Positions 42,212 through 50,376 of a DNA stretch of 64,000 nucleotides are shown one piece after another (positions within the stretch are counted from its first letter, which is position 1; the number at the start of each line of letters is the position of its first letter). Under the pieces are notes generated by a model. That model was not told the DNA's origin and searched no databases. It saw only the letters and a program-made list of their open reading frames with translations. A program made the translations under genes and the position numbers. The stretch comes from Haladaptatus sp. ZSTT2 (GTDB lineage Archaea > Halobacteriota > Halobacteria > Halobacteriales > Halococcaceae): contig NZ_JBAMHQ010000001.1 of NCBI RefSeq assembly GCF_037081775.1, positions 1,860,001 to 1,924,000 of the forward strand. Reading direction: 5' to 3'.

Positions 42212-43837
42212 GCCGTCGGCCATGATGCGCGCGGAGGGTGCTGGCTCTGGTTCGGGGCGCAGGGCGGCGTTCGCCTCGGGCGAGAGCCGGGTGACGACCG
42301 CTCGGCCCTCGCGTTCGCGCACCACGATGTCGTCGGCTTCGAGCCGTTGGAGGTGGTGGGTCACCGTACTCGGGTCGCGTCCAAGGTCGGCGGCGAGTGC
42401 AGACACCGAGGACGGGCCGAGCCGCGAGAGCGCGTCTAAGACGGCCGCCGTCGCCTCGTCGTTGAGCGCCGCGGCGAGTTCGTGACCCTCCGTGTGGGCA
42501 GCATAGAACCGGCGCTTGCCCCGTATTTTCGCGCCCGAAATCAGCTGCTCGTCTTCGAGCACCCGGAGGTGGTGGCGGGCCGTCGAAAGCGGCACGTCGG
42601 CGCGGTCGGCCACCGCAGAGAGGTAGATGCCGGGCGACTCGCTGATGGCCGAATAGACGGCGTCGCGCCCCTCGTGTTCGAGCGGGTCTGAGTCGTCAAA
42701 GCGGCTGTAGCGAAACGGCGCAATGATGCGCGTCACGCGCTCTACGCCCGCATGCAGCCTGCTGGTGATGGCAGAGTGTGACGCCTGCGTTGCAACGTGG
42801 CTGAAACTCGACCAGTCGATGGCAGGCCCATAGCGCACCGCGCCCGCGGTGACGAGCGCGCCCACGCCGAGCGCGATGCCGGGTTCCTCAGGTACGGGTT
42901 CCGGCAACGAACCCGTCGAAAACGGCGGGAGGAGTGCTGTGGCGTTGTCGGCTGCTGCGGTTGTCTCCGCCGACTCCGCCACGTTCCGTTCTTCGCTGGA
43001 TGCGGAACTTGCCACCGCCACAACGTCGGCGGATTCGCTCGAACTCGCCTCCACAGACGCCGTGGTGTCGTTCGTTTGCGTGGGTGATTCGTCCTCGGTC
43101 GTGTCCTCCGTCACACCGTCCGTCTCCTCGACAACCGCCTCGGTCGTCGTGGTCGTATCGGTGGCGAGGGTTTCGGTGACCGTTTTCGTCGGGTTGCTTG
43201 CGACGGTGTCAGTCGTGACCGCCGTTTCCGTGACCGTCGTCTCAGTGGTCGCGGTCAGGTCGGTGGTCGATGCCGTTTCCACCGAGACGGTTGCGGTGGT
43301 GGTCGACTCAACGGTTTCCACAACCGTGTCGGCTGGGTCAGTCGAACCGTCGGTGAGGGTGTCTGTGGTCGCGGTTAACTCGCTCGTCGCGTCTCCCGTG
43401 TCAACGCTCTCGGTGGTCGTTCCGTCGCTCACGTCTTCGACGACATTGGTCGCCGTGTCCTCGACGGTCGATTCGACGCCATCGACGGTTTCGGTCGGCG
43501 TGGGCGTCGGAGCCGACACCTCGTCGGTTAGCGTGTCCGTCGAAGTGGTCGCGGAAGTCGTCGTCTCGGTGGTCGAATCAGTCGAATCGAGCGTCGTCGA
43601 AAGCGTTGCTGTCGAGGTCAGCGTTTCCGTGTTTGCTTCAAGCGTCGTGGTCGGTGTGTCAGTCAGCGTCTCCGTGCTCGCCTCAAGCGTCGTATTCGTG
43701 GTGTCAGTCGTGTTCGTTGTCCCGGAAAGTGGGTCGTCGGGGAGCGCGGTGACGGCCATCGGTGAGAGAACGAGCGCGACCGCTACCAAAATCGTTCCAA
43801 GTACCCACACGCGGACACGGTCGTCAGTCGCTTTCAT
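42182..43837 (-). CDS. Membrane-spanning regulator: Thr-rich ectodomain plus two winged-helix domains
   Basis: 551 residues from the Met at 43837. Order: a short basic N-terminus, a hydrophobic helix (11-31), a ~270-residue Thr/Ser/Glu-rich stretch with repeated units (EASTETLTDT, TETLTSTATL), a second helix (EPGIALGVGALVTAGAVRYG, about 318-337), and a basic stretch. Two ArsR/MarR-like winged helices follow: DAVYSAISESPGIYLSAVADRA with STARHHLRVLEDEQLI, and AAVLDALSRLGPSSVSALAAD with STVTHHLQRLEADDIV. The DNA-binding part would be cytoplasmic and the Thr-rich part outside. A one-component membrane transcription factor is inferred. Confidence 0.75.
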   Translation of the reverse strand: MKATDDRVRVWVLGTILVAVALVLSPMAVTALPDDPLSGTTNTTDTTNTTLEASTETLTDTPTTTLEANTETLTSTATLSTTLDSTDSTTETTTSATTSTDTLTDEVSAPTPTPTETVDGVESTVEDTATNVVEDVSDGTTTESVDTGDATSELTATTDTLTDGSTDPADTVVETVESTTTATVSVETASTTDLTATTETTVTETAVTTDTVASNPTKTVTETLATDTTTTTEAVVEETDGVTEDTTEDESPTQTNDTTASVEASSSESADVVAVASSASSEERNVAESAETTAAADNATALLPPFSTGSLPEPVPEEPGIALGVGALVTAGAVRYGPAIDWSSFSHVATQASHSAITSRLHAGVERVTRIIAPFRYSRFDDSDPLEHEGRDAVYSAISESPGIYLSAVADRADVPLSTARHHLRVLEDEQLISGAKIRGKRRFYAAHTEGHELAAALNDEATAAVLDALSRLGPSSVSALAADLGRDPSTVTHHLQRLEADDIVVREREGRAVVTRLSPEANAALRPEPEPAPSARIMADGSGVEEGLDQ

Positions 43838-43943
43838 GCTAGGGCATACCTTCACAACCTGTCGATAGTCTCGATATTAGGCACATTCGCATATACGTTA
43901 TGGCCCGGCCAGCACGGCTCGCTGCGCGAAAAAGGAGAACTGC

Positions 43944-46163
43944 TCAGTTCGTATCGACACCGCCGACGGTGTTGCTGTCCGTGCCGGTCAGCGTCACCGT
44001 GCGCACCTCGTCGAACGTCGCGGTGGCCGCTGCGGGGCCGAACTCGTAGCTGCCCGTCGAGTCGGGGGCTTCGAGGAAGTACGTCCGAGTGACTGGGTCA
44101 TCGCCGTCTTCGACCGCGCCGACGGGTTCGGTGAACTCAACGTAGCGCGTGCCGTTTTCGGTGTACACCTCGGCGTCGTCGCCACCGACGAGCGTCCAGT
44201 CGAACGGAATCGTATCGCGGACGAACGCAGATCCGGTCGAGCTCTCGACGGTTATCGTCACCTGATTCGTCTGCCCGGCGGTGAACACGGAGCCGTCGTC
44301 GGCCCGCGAGCCAGTTGCCTCAAACACCGTGTCGGTGGCCGTCTCGTCGAGGCTCGTGAGGTCTACGTCGTTGAACTTCGCCGGGTGTGGCTTGTTCTCC
44401 TCTGCGAGCGTGACCGCGCCGACGGCATCCACGAACCCGGCACCGATGTTCGCCGGGTTGTAGCCGCCGCGTACGTCCTTCGCACTCGCCTCCATGATGA
44501 GCAACACGTCGAGGGGGTCTGGGTACTCACCGTGGGTCTGGTTGTAGGCGTCCACGACGAGCGTGGCGACCCCGGCGGTGACGGGACAGGACATACTCGT
44601 TCCCGAGATTTTGCCGTACCAGATTTCTGCGTCCTGTTCGTTCGGGTCGCTCGTGCTCGCGTAGGCTTGGAGTGGGTCGTCCGGCGACAGCGTGCTCATG
44701 ACGAGGTTGCCGTTCGCGCCGACGCCGTTGCGGTAGATGCCGAACGGGCCTTCCGGCTGCTGGCCCGCAGGCGGGGCTTCGCGCGCGGTGAGGTCGATTG
44801 TCCACGAGGCGGTGAGATTCGCGTACGGGACGATTTCGAAGTAGTACGTCTCGCCGCCGGTCACGGCTCCCGCGACGTGTTCGGGGTTGTCGAGGCTCGC
44901 GCCGCTTGCAACGACGGGGCCGTCTTTTGCGCCTTGATGGAGGTAGATGTCTAAATCTTGGCCCGGCGGCGTCCACGACACGTCGGCTTCGACGTAGCCC
45001 GCCTTCTCGGGGGCCGTCCACTCCTGATACGCCGAGTCACCGACGCCCGCGTCGCTCGAACCGGGGCCGACGGTTCCGGTAAAGGAGGTTTCAGAGAGCA
45101 CCGGCTGGTCTGCGAGGTTCGCGTCGAAGTAGTCGGTCAGATTCGACAGCGCGAGTTCGCGGTCGTACTGTGCGCCCTCGCCGCCGCCGTCGTAGTCGGC
45201 GAATCGGCCACGAGAGGAGAAATCGGTGACCGTCTTGTCGTCGAACGTTGCGGCGACGCCGAGGACGTGCGGGGCTTTCGCGTAGTTGTTGAGCGTGTTC
45301 TCGCCGGGGCCGTCGTTGCCCGCAGAGAAAATGGGGAGGATACCGCGCTGGAACGCCTCCCACGTGGCGACGTTGAGCGCGTCGCTCGGCACGAAGTCGT
45401 CGGGGCTTGAACTGCCATACGAGTTCGAGACGATTTGCACGTCAGTTTTCCCTTGTTCCACCCGCGAGAGCAGGTGGTCGTAGGCTCCTACGGCTTGGAC
45501 GATGAGGAGGGTCACCCCCGCCGAGTAGACGGTGAGTTTCGCGTCGGGGGCCATCCCGCGGTACTTGCCGTCGCTCGCGGTGCCGTCCCCAGCCACCGAG
45601 CCACTGGTGTGGGTGCCGTGGCCGTTGTCGTCGGTGTCTGCGGGACCGGCATCGACCCACATCGTGCCCGCATCGAGTGGGTCGGTGTAGCGCCAGTTGT
45701 GCTGGAGGTTCGTTTGGTGGTCGGGGTGGTCGCCGTCGATGCCCGAGTCGATGACCACCGAATGGGCGGTTTCGCCCGTGTAAAACAGGTTCTCTTGGAC
45801 GATGTCCGCGCCCGTCGCCTCCCGCGAATCGTCGTTGTGGTAGTCGAGTTGTGTGTTCGCTTGGACGTATTTCACGGCGGGAATCTCCGCGAGCGTCGCA
45901 ATCTGGTCGCCCGTGAGCTTCGTATAGGCAATCGGCAACACTTCGAAGGCGTAGTGGCCCGCCGGGAGGTCGAACTGGGTGATGAGGTCGACGTTCGCGG
46001 AGTCGTCGAACACGACCAGCACTTCCTGTAATTCGGTGCTGTCGGTGTCGAGACTGGTGTCGATGGTTGGAGTCTGTGCAAAGCCGCTCCCCGTGAACGG
46101 GACGAGAGTGGCTGCGCCCGCCGCGCCTGTTGCTTTTAGGAGTGTGCGTCTGCTGAAGCGCAT
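43944..46163 (-). CDS. Tat-exported subtilase (S8, halolysin-like) with internal domain insertion
   Basis: 739 residues. Tat signal SRRTLLKATG (start at 46163, not the upstream 46253), a propeptide of the inhibitor-I9 type (ELQEVLVVFDDSANVDLI...), then the S8 catalytic set: Asp139 (VVIDSGIDG), His182 (DNGHGTHTSG), Asn283 (FSAGNDGPG) and Ser523 (GTSMSCPVTAG). About 360-465 is a beta-sandwich insert with DLDIYLHQGA that resembles a PPC (pre-peptidase C-terminal) domain, absent from the neighbouring paralogue. A C-terminal ~130-residue beta domain follows. Confidence 0.88.
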   Translation of the reverse strand: MRFSRRTLLKATGAAGAATLVPFTGSGFAQTPTIDTSLDTDSTELQEVLVVFDDSANVDLITQFDLPAGHYAFEVLPIAYTKLTGDQIATLAEIPAVKYVQANTQLDYHNDDSREATGADIVQENLFYTGETAHSVVIDSGIDGDHPDHQTNLQHNWRYTDPLDAGTMWVDAGPADTDDNGHGTHTSGSVAGDGTASDGKYRGMAPDAKLTVYSAGVTLLIVQAVGAYDHLLSRVEQGKTDVQIVSNSYGSSSPDDFVPSDALNVATWEAFQRGILPIFSAGNDGPGENTLNNYAKAPHVLGVAATFDDKTVTDFSSRGRFADYDGGGEGAQYDRELALSNLTDYFDANLADQPVLSETSFTGTVGPGSSDAGVGDSAYQEWTAPEKAGYVEADVSWTPPGQDLDIYLHQGAKDGPVVASGASLDNPEHVAGAVTGGETYYFEIVPYANLTASWTIDLTAREAPPAGQQPEGPFGIYRNGVGANGNLVMSTLSPDDPLQAYASTSDPNEQDAEIWYGKISGTSMSCPVTAGVATLVVDAYNQTHGEYPDPLDVLLIMEASAKDVRGGYNPANIGAGFVDAVGAVTLAEENKPHPAKFNDVDLTSLDETATDTVFEATGSRADDGSVFTAGQTNQVTITVESSTGSAFVRDTIPFDWTLVGGDDAEVYTENGTRYVEFTEPVGAVEDGDDPVTRTYFLEAPDSTGSYEFGPAAATATFDEVRTVTLTGTDSNTVGGVDTN

Positions 46164-46183
46164 GGCACTAGGCAACAATTGTC

Positions 46184-46192
46184 TATAAAATA
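46184..46192 (-). promoter_or_regulatory. TATA box of the first subtilase
   Basis: The minus-strand TATTTTATA is centred 25 bases from the ATG at 46163, giving a leaderless transcript and supporting that start. Confidence 0.65.
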
Positions 46193-46216
46193 CTCTTCTG
46201 GCCAAATCGTCCAAAC

Positions 46217-46239
46217 GTCTGAACTTCGGGCGTTCAGAC
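46217..46239. promoter_or_regulatory. Inverted repeat upstream of subtilase (operator candidate)
   Basis: GTCTGAAC-TTCGGGC-GTTCAGAC, perfect 8-base arms separated by 7 bases, lies 25-50 bases upstream of the TATA box of the minus-strand subtilase and 54 bases before the small DUF1059-like gene. A regulator site or a hairpin in the small gene's leader are both possible. Confidence 0.55.
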
Positions 46240-46292
46240 CTGTTTGCTAACAATTAACACACTGCTTTCTCCTCAGCGCGCGTATCTCTCGC

Positions 46293-46451
46293 ATGGCCTA
46301 CGAGTACAGTTGCCCGGAGCCAGACTGTGGCTTCCGCGTCCGGGCGGGAAGCGAGTACGAGACGTTCGAACACGCAGAACTGCACGCAGAGGAAAAGCAC
46401 CTCGTGTGGCACTCCGGAGGCGTCCTCCGAGAGACCACGAAACTCATCTAA
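46293..46451 (+). CDS. DUF1059-like small protein (52 aa)
   Basis: A 52-residue protein starting MAYEYSCPEPDCGFRVRAGS, with cysteines Cys7 and Cys12 and a later E-x-x-H-A-E-x-x-H pattern (EHAELHAEEKHL) that together look like the C-x4-C...H-x(3-4)-H of the DUF1059 family. Such small proteins may bind zinc; function is unknown. Its stop is directly before the stop of the convergent second subtilase and it is divergent from the first. Confidence 0.65.
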   Translation: MAYEYSCPEPDCGFRVRAGSEYETFEHAELHAEEKHLVWHSGGVLRETTKLI

Positions 46452-47885
46452 TTATTCGCTCACGATGCTGACCTCGCTGAAGGCAGCGAAGTCGCCGTTT
46501 GCCGCCCGCGAGACGGCCGCTTCCGCATCAACGAAGCCTGCGCCGATGTTCGCCGGAGTGTACGTTTCTCGGGCTTCCGTGGCGGTTGCCTCAATGGTGT
46601 TCAACACGTCGAGTGGTTCCGGGTACGACCCCGTCGCGTCGTAGTAGGCGTCTACCATGAGCGTGGCAATCCCGGCGGTGACGGGACACGACATACTCGT
46701 CCCGCTGAGCGGGCCGTAGTAGAGGTCGTTTCCGTCACCCGTCGCGTTGAGTGGGTCGAGCGGCGAGAGCGTGCTCACGACGGCGTTGCCGGGTGCGCCG
46801 ACGCCGTTGCGATAGAGGCCGACCGGGCCGCTCACGGACTCGCCTGCGTGATACGCACTCAAGTTCTCGAAGGCGGTCTGGCGGTCGTAGTTCGTCTCGC
46901 CCGAGTACGAGGAGGCGCGACCGCGCGAGGAGAAGTCGGTGACCGCCTTCTGGTCGTCGGTGGCGGCCACGCTGAGGACGTGCGGGGCTTTCGCGTAGTC
47001 GTTGAGCGTGTTGGTCGCCGGGCCGGAGTTCCCCGCTGAAAAGACGGGGAGAATCCCGGCTTGGAACGCTTCCCACGTCGCCACGTTGAGCGCGGCATCG
47101 GGTTCGTAGTCGTCTGCGCTCGCGCTCCCATACGAATTCGAGACGATGTGGGCGTCGGTGTTTCCGGCGAGGCGCTCAGCGATGAGGTGGTCCATCGCAG
47201 AAACAGCGTGAATGATGAGGAGCGTGAGTCCCGCAGAGTAAACGGTGAGGTCGGCGTTCGGGGCCATCCCCCGGTTCTCGGCGGTGTTCGTCCCGTCGCC
47301 CGCAATCGACCCGCTGGTGTGGGTGCCGTGGCCGTTGTCGTCGGTGTCGATGTTGCCAACGTCCGTCCAGAAGGTGGTCTCGCTCGTCCCGAGCGGGTTG
47401 AGGTAGCGATAGTTGTGCTGGAGGTTCACTTGGTGGTCAGGATGCAGCCCCGAAATTCCCGAGTCGATGACGGCGGTGTGGACGTTTTCGCCGGTGTAGC
47501 CGAGGTCTGACTGAACGGTCGAAACGCCGGTCACCTCGCGGGCGTCTGCGTTGTGGTAATTGAGTTCTTTGTTGGCTTCGACGCGCCGGACGGCGTCCCA
47601 CGACGCGACTTCCTCGATTTGCGACCCGGTCAGGCGGGTGTAGCCGATTGGGAGGACGTTCAGGCCCACGAAGCCGTCTACGAGGCTGAGTCCTGAGAGC
47701 AACGAGATGTCGTCGGTGGAGTCGAAGACAACGAGCACTTCCTGTGGGTCTTCGCTTGTGAGATTGAGAACGTCGTCAACGAGTGGCAACGACGCACCCG
47801 CGCTCCCGGTTGCGAGCGCCGTGCCGACGCTTGCCGCGCCGATGCCTTTGAGAAACGTCCGTCGTGGCGTGTTCTGACGTGCCAT
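46452..47885 (-). CDS. Tat-exported subtilase (S8, halolysin-like), paralogue
   Basis: 477 residues. Tat signal PRRTFLKGIGAASVG, I9-type propeptide (PQEVLVVFDSTDDISLL), catalytic Asp141 (AVIDSGISG), His186 (DNGHGTHTSGS), Asn286 (FSAGNSGPA) and Ser397 (GTSMSCPVTAG). The catalytic domains align closely with those of the other subtilase, but this one lacks the internal insert and the C-terminal beta domain, so it is close to the minimal halolysin length. Start at 47885 is set by the leaderless promoter. Confidence 0.9.
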   Translation of the reverse strand: MARQNTPRRTFLKGIGAASVGTALATGSAGASLPLVDDVLNLTSEDPQEVLVVFDSTDDISLLSGLSLVDGFVGLNVLPIGYTRLTGSQIEEVASWDAVRRVEANKELNYHNADAREVTGVSTVQSDLGYTGENVHTAVIDSGISGLHPDHQVNLQHNYRYLNPLGTSETTFWTDVGNIDTDDNGHGTHTSGSIAGDGTNTAENRGMAPNADLTVYSAGLTLLIIHAVSAMDHLIAERLAGNTDAHIVSNSYGSASADDYEPDAALNVATWEAFQAGILPVFSAGNSGPATNTLNDYAKAPHVLSVAATDDQKAVTDFSSRGRASSYSGETNYDRQTAFENLSAYHAGESVSGPVGLYRNGVGAPGNAVVSTLSPLDPLNATGDGNDLYYGPLSGTSMSCPVTAGIATLMVDAYYDATGSYPEPLDVLNTIEATATEARETYTPANIGAGFVDAEAAVSRAANGDFAAFSEVSIVSE

Positions 47886-47908
47886 AGCAACTGCACGAGA
47901 ATACCACA

Positions 47909-47915
47909 TTAATAT
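47909..47915 (-). promoter_or_regulatory. TATA box of the second subtilase
   Basis: ATATTAA on the minus strand is centred 27 bases from the ATG at 47885, giving a leaderless transcript; the frame open to 47909 is thereby excluded as start. Confidence 0.6.
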
Positions 47916-47965
47916 CTATCGCTGATTGCATTAAATTATCAAAATATCGAGTGACAATACCTCTC

Positions 47966-48466
47966 TTAGTCGAGGTTTTCGCCCTGATACGACCCCTCGT
48001 AAACGCCCTCGTGGTCGGCTTCTGCGAGCACCAGCTGGGCGATGCGCGCGCCGTGTTCGATTTCGATGTCGTGGTGGACTTGGAGCAGGCCTTCGCCTTT
48101 GCCTTCGTAGCCCGCGTCCCAGACCGCGGTGTTCAGCATACATGAGTTGCGAAGCAGCGACGAGCGCGGGTAGATGAACCCGACGTGTTCTTCGGGGATG
48201 GAGACGATTTCGGCATAGCGGACGATGTAGCCGCCGGGTGGCAGGTAGTACGCCCCGTTCGGGTCGGGCTCTTCAGGTGGCACTTCGACCACTTGTTCGC
48301 CCGCCATGCGCTGGCGGTCGCCAACTTCCTTGCCGTCCGTGCCGATTCGGCCGGGTTCGCGCTGTTCGAACACGGCTTCGAGGGTGAGGTCGATGCCGTT
48401 CGGTTGGATTTGTTCGTCGGTGACCGGGGTAACGTTGTCTGCAACGAACTGCCCGCTTCGGAACAT
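47966..48466 (-). CDS. dut: dUTPase/dCTP deaminase-family nucleotidohydrolase
   Basis: 166 residues from the Met at 48466 (FRSGQFVADN is the family N-terminus). DCD/Dut trimer fold: PNGIDLTLEAVFE, YIVRYAEIVSIPEEHVGFIYPRSSLLRNS with the substrate-binding Arg-Ser-Ser, and AVWDAGYEGKGEGLLQV with the conserved Asp/Gly turn. In haloarchaea this size is annotated as dUTPase of the dCTP deaminase family; either activity yields dUMP for thymidylate synthesis. Confidence 0.83.
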   Translation of the reverse strand: MFRSGQFVADNVTPVTDEQIQPNGIDLTLEAVFEQREPGRIGTDGKEVGDRQRMAGEQVVEVPPEEPDPNGAYYLPPGGYIVRYAEIVSIPEEHVGFIYPRSSLLRNSCMLNTAVWDAGYEGKGEGLLQVHHDIEIEHGARIAQLVLAEADHEGVYEGSYQGENLD

Positions 48467-48575
48467 ACCTATGGGAGTTTGGCCCGAGAGCAAAGGTCTG
48501 CCGAAGCACGAACCTCCCATACAGCCATCATTTTACCGATATGCTTATCGCCTCGAACCCCATCCCAGTATTTGA

Positions 48576-48587
48576 TTGAACGTTCAA
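48576..48587. promoter_or_regulatory. Perfect palindrome, TetR-operator candidate
   Basis: TTGAACGTTCAA, a perfect 12-base palindrome, lies immediately after a TATA-like AGTATTTGA and 34 bases before the SDR ATG, so it overlaps the expected transcription start. The form TTGAAC-GTTCAA is typical of TetR sites, and a TetR gene follows the SDR gene. Confidence 0.65.
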
Positions 48588-48621
48588 ACAACTCTGTTGG
48601 GCGCTCACTTGGAAACACACA

Positions 48622-49563
48622 ATGGCATCTACAAACTGGACGGCGGCAGACATCCCCGACTCCACCGGCAAGACGGTCATCGTGACCGGCGCGAACAGCG
48701 GCATTGGCTACGCGTCGACGAAACAACTCGCGGAAAAGGGCGCACACGTCGTGATGGCGTGTCGGAGCGCAGACCGTGCCGACGCCGCCCGACGCAAACT
48801 CGAATCCGAGGTGGAGAACGCCTCGCTCGACACGATGGAACTTGACCTCGCAAGCCTCGACTCGGTCGCACAGTTCGCCGCCGCGTTCACCGACCGCTAC
48901 AGCGACCTCGACGTGCTCGTGAACAACGCAGGCGTGATGATTCCGCCGTTCTCGAAGACCGAGGAAGGCTTCGAACTCCAGTTCGGCGTGAACTTCATCG
49001 GCCACTTCGCGCTCACCGGGCAGTTGCTCCCGATGCTCCTCTCTACACCCGATTCGCGGGTCGTGACGCTGTCGAGCCTCGCCCACCGCCGAGCCAGCAT
49101 CGACTTCGACAACTTCCGCGGCGAGAAGTCCTACAGCCAGTGGCGCGAATACGGTCAAAGCAAGCTTGCAGACCTCATGTTCGCCCTCGAACTCCAGCGC
49201 CAACTCGACGCCCACGACGCGGGCACTCGCTCGCTCGCCGCCCACCCCGGCTTTACGCGAACGAACCTCCAGCGCCACAGCTCGCTCACGGACTTCGGCA
49301 TCGGCTTTTTCAGCATGGACCAAGACCAAGGCGCGCTGCCGACCCTCTACGCGGCGACCGCGCCCGATGCACAGGCGGGCGGCTACTACGGCCCCGACGG
49401 CTGGTTCGAAATCCGTGGCTACCCGGAACCCGCGAAAATCTCCACGTCCGCCCGTGACGAACAGGTCGCAATACGGCTCTGGGAATACGCAGCGGAGGCG
49501 ACTGGCGTCACGTTCTTCGAGGAAGGTGACAGCGAACACGACGAAGAAACCGTCGAGGCCTGA
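48622..49563 (+). CDS. Short-chain dehydrogenase/reductase
   Basis: 313 residues, retinol-dehydrogenase-like SDR. NADP(H) motif TGANSGIGYASTKQL with Arg next to the second strand (ACRSADR) favours NADPH. NNAGVM follows strand 4. Catalytic Ser in LSSLAHR and the Tyr-x3-Lys in REYGQSKLADLMFALELQ are present. The substrate is unknown, likely a lipophilic ketone or aldehyde as in related proteins. It is controlled, by position, by the palindrome at 48576 and the TetR protein encoded next. Confidence 0.86.
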   Translation: MASTNWTAADIPDSTGKTVIVTGANSGIGYASTKQLAEKGAHVVMACRSADRADAARRKLESEVENASLDTMELDLASLDSVAQFAAAFTDRYSDLDVLVNNAGVMIPPFSKTEEGFELQFGVNFIGHFALTGQLLPMLLSTPDSRVVTLSSLAHRRASIDFDNFRGEKSYSQWREYGQSKLADLMFALELQRQLDAHDAGTRSLAAHPGFTRTNLQRHSSLTDFGIGFFSMDQDQGALPTLYAATAPDAQAGGYYGPDGWFEIRGYPEPAKISTSARDEQVAIRLWEYAAEATGVTFFEEGDSEHDEETVEA

Positions 49564-49616
49564 CCCATTCTCGAAGTATTGAGGGTCACGCGCGTCGAAG
49601 TTCCGGTGAGAACTCT

Positions 49617-50237
49617 ATGACCCATCCCGGCGTGCGAGCGGACTCAGGCTCCACGAAACACCGAATCATCGCGGCGGCGTTCGACGCGCTCGCCACCCAC
49701 GGCTACGCCGACCTCTCGATAAAGGCCATTGGCGACGAACTCGGCCAGAGCCCCTCGCTCATCTACTACCACTTCGACGACAAAGACGACCTCCTGTTGG
49801 CGTTGCTCGACTTCCACCTCGCTCAGTTCACCGCAGAGTACTTAGACGGTGCTGGCGCAGACCCCGAGACGAACCTGCGTGCGTTCGTTGATAAACTCCT
49901 CCCGGAGACGGTCTCAGCGGACAAACGAACCTTCCTGCGCGTGTACGCAGAGCTTCGCGCACAGGCGGCTCAAAGCGAGGCCTACCGCGAGAAGTTCACG
50001 AAACTCGACTCGCTGCTCGTCACAACGGTTTCAGACTTCATCGAGGCCGGTATCGAGGCGGGCCAGTTCGCAGACGTAGACGTGCCCGTCGCCGCAGAAC
50101 ACCTCGTGGGCCTGTTGCTCTATGCGATGCAGACGCGCGCGACGACCACGCGCACGGCGTCTATCTCCTCGATTCGTGTCGCGCTCGATTCGGTTCTCGA
50201 CGACCTCCGCGGCGAGGCTGTGCGACCGTCTAGTTGA
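49617..50237 (+). CDS. TetR family transcriptional regulator
   Basis: 206 residues. HTH of the TetR type in the first 55 residues: TKHRIIAAAFDALATHGYADLSIKAIGDELGQSPSLIYYHF, with the recognition helix at SPSLIYYHF. A helical effector-binding domain follows (FIEAGIEAGQFADVDVPVAAEHLVG). It is probably a local repressor of the SDR gene 53 bases upstream in the same orientation, which carries the palindromic site. The ligand is unknown. Confidence 0.86.
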   Translation: MTHPGVRADSGSTKHRIIAAAFDALATHGYADLSIKAIGDELGQSPSLIYYHFDDKDDLLLALLDFHLAQFTAEYLDGAGADPETNLRAFVDKLLPETVSADKRTFLRVYAELRAQAAQSEAYREKFTKLDSLLVTTVSDFIEAGIEAGQFADVDVPVAAEHLVGLLLYAMQTRATTTRTASISSIRVALDSVLDDLRGEAVRPSS

Positions 50238-50343
50238 TATGTCACCAAGTGTCTATCAGTTCGCGTGAAAATGGCAATTCTTTCGAGAAAATTGCCGGCG
50301 GAAGCGGTGTTTATGATGGTTTTCCATGGCTAATTTCACGGGA

Positions 50344-50350
50344 TTTATAA
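50344..50350 (+). promoter_or_regulatory. TATA box of aconitase
   Basis: TTTATAA centred 30 bases from the aconitase ATG at 50377, indicating a transcript starting a few bases before or at the start codon. Confidence 0.6.
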
Positions 50351-50376
50351 CACTGTAGCCTGCATTTTTAGCTGAT

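Noticed and set aside
42849-43868. A 339-codon plus-strand frame with Val/Ser repeats
   Set aside because: It is the reverse complement of the Thr-rich ectodomain of the membrane regulator; the repetitive composition comes from that gene's ACC/ACG codons.
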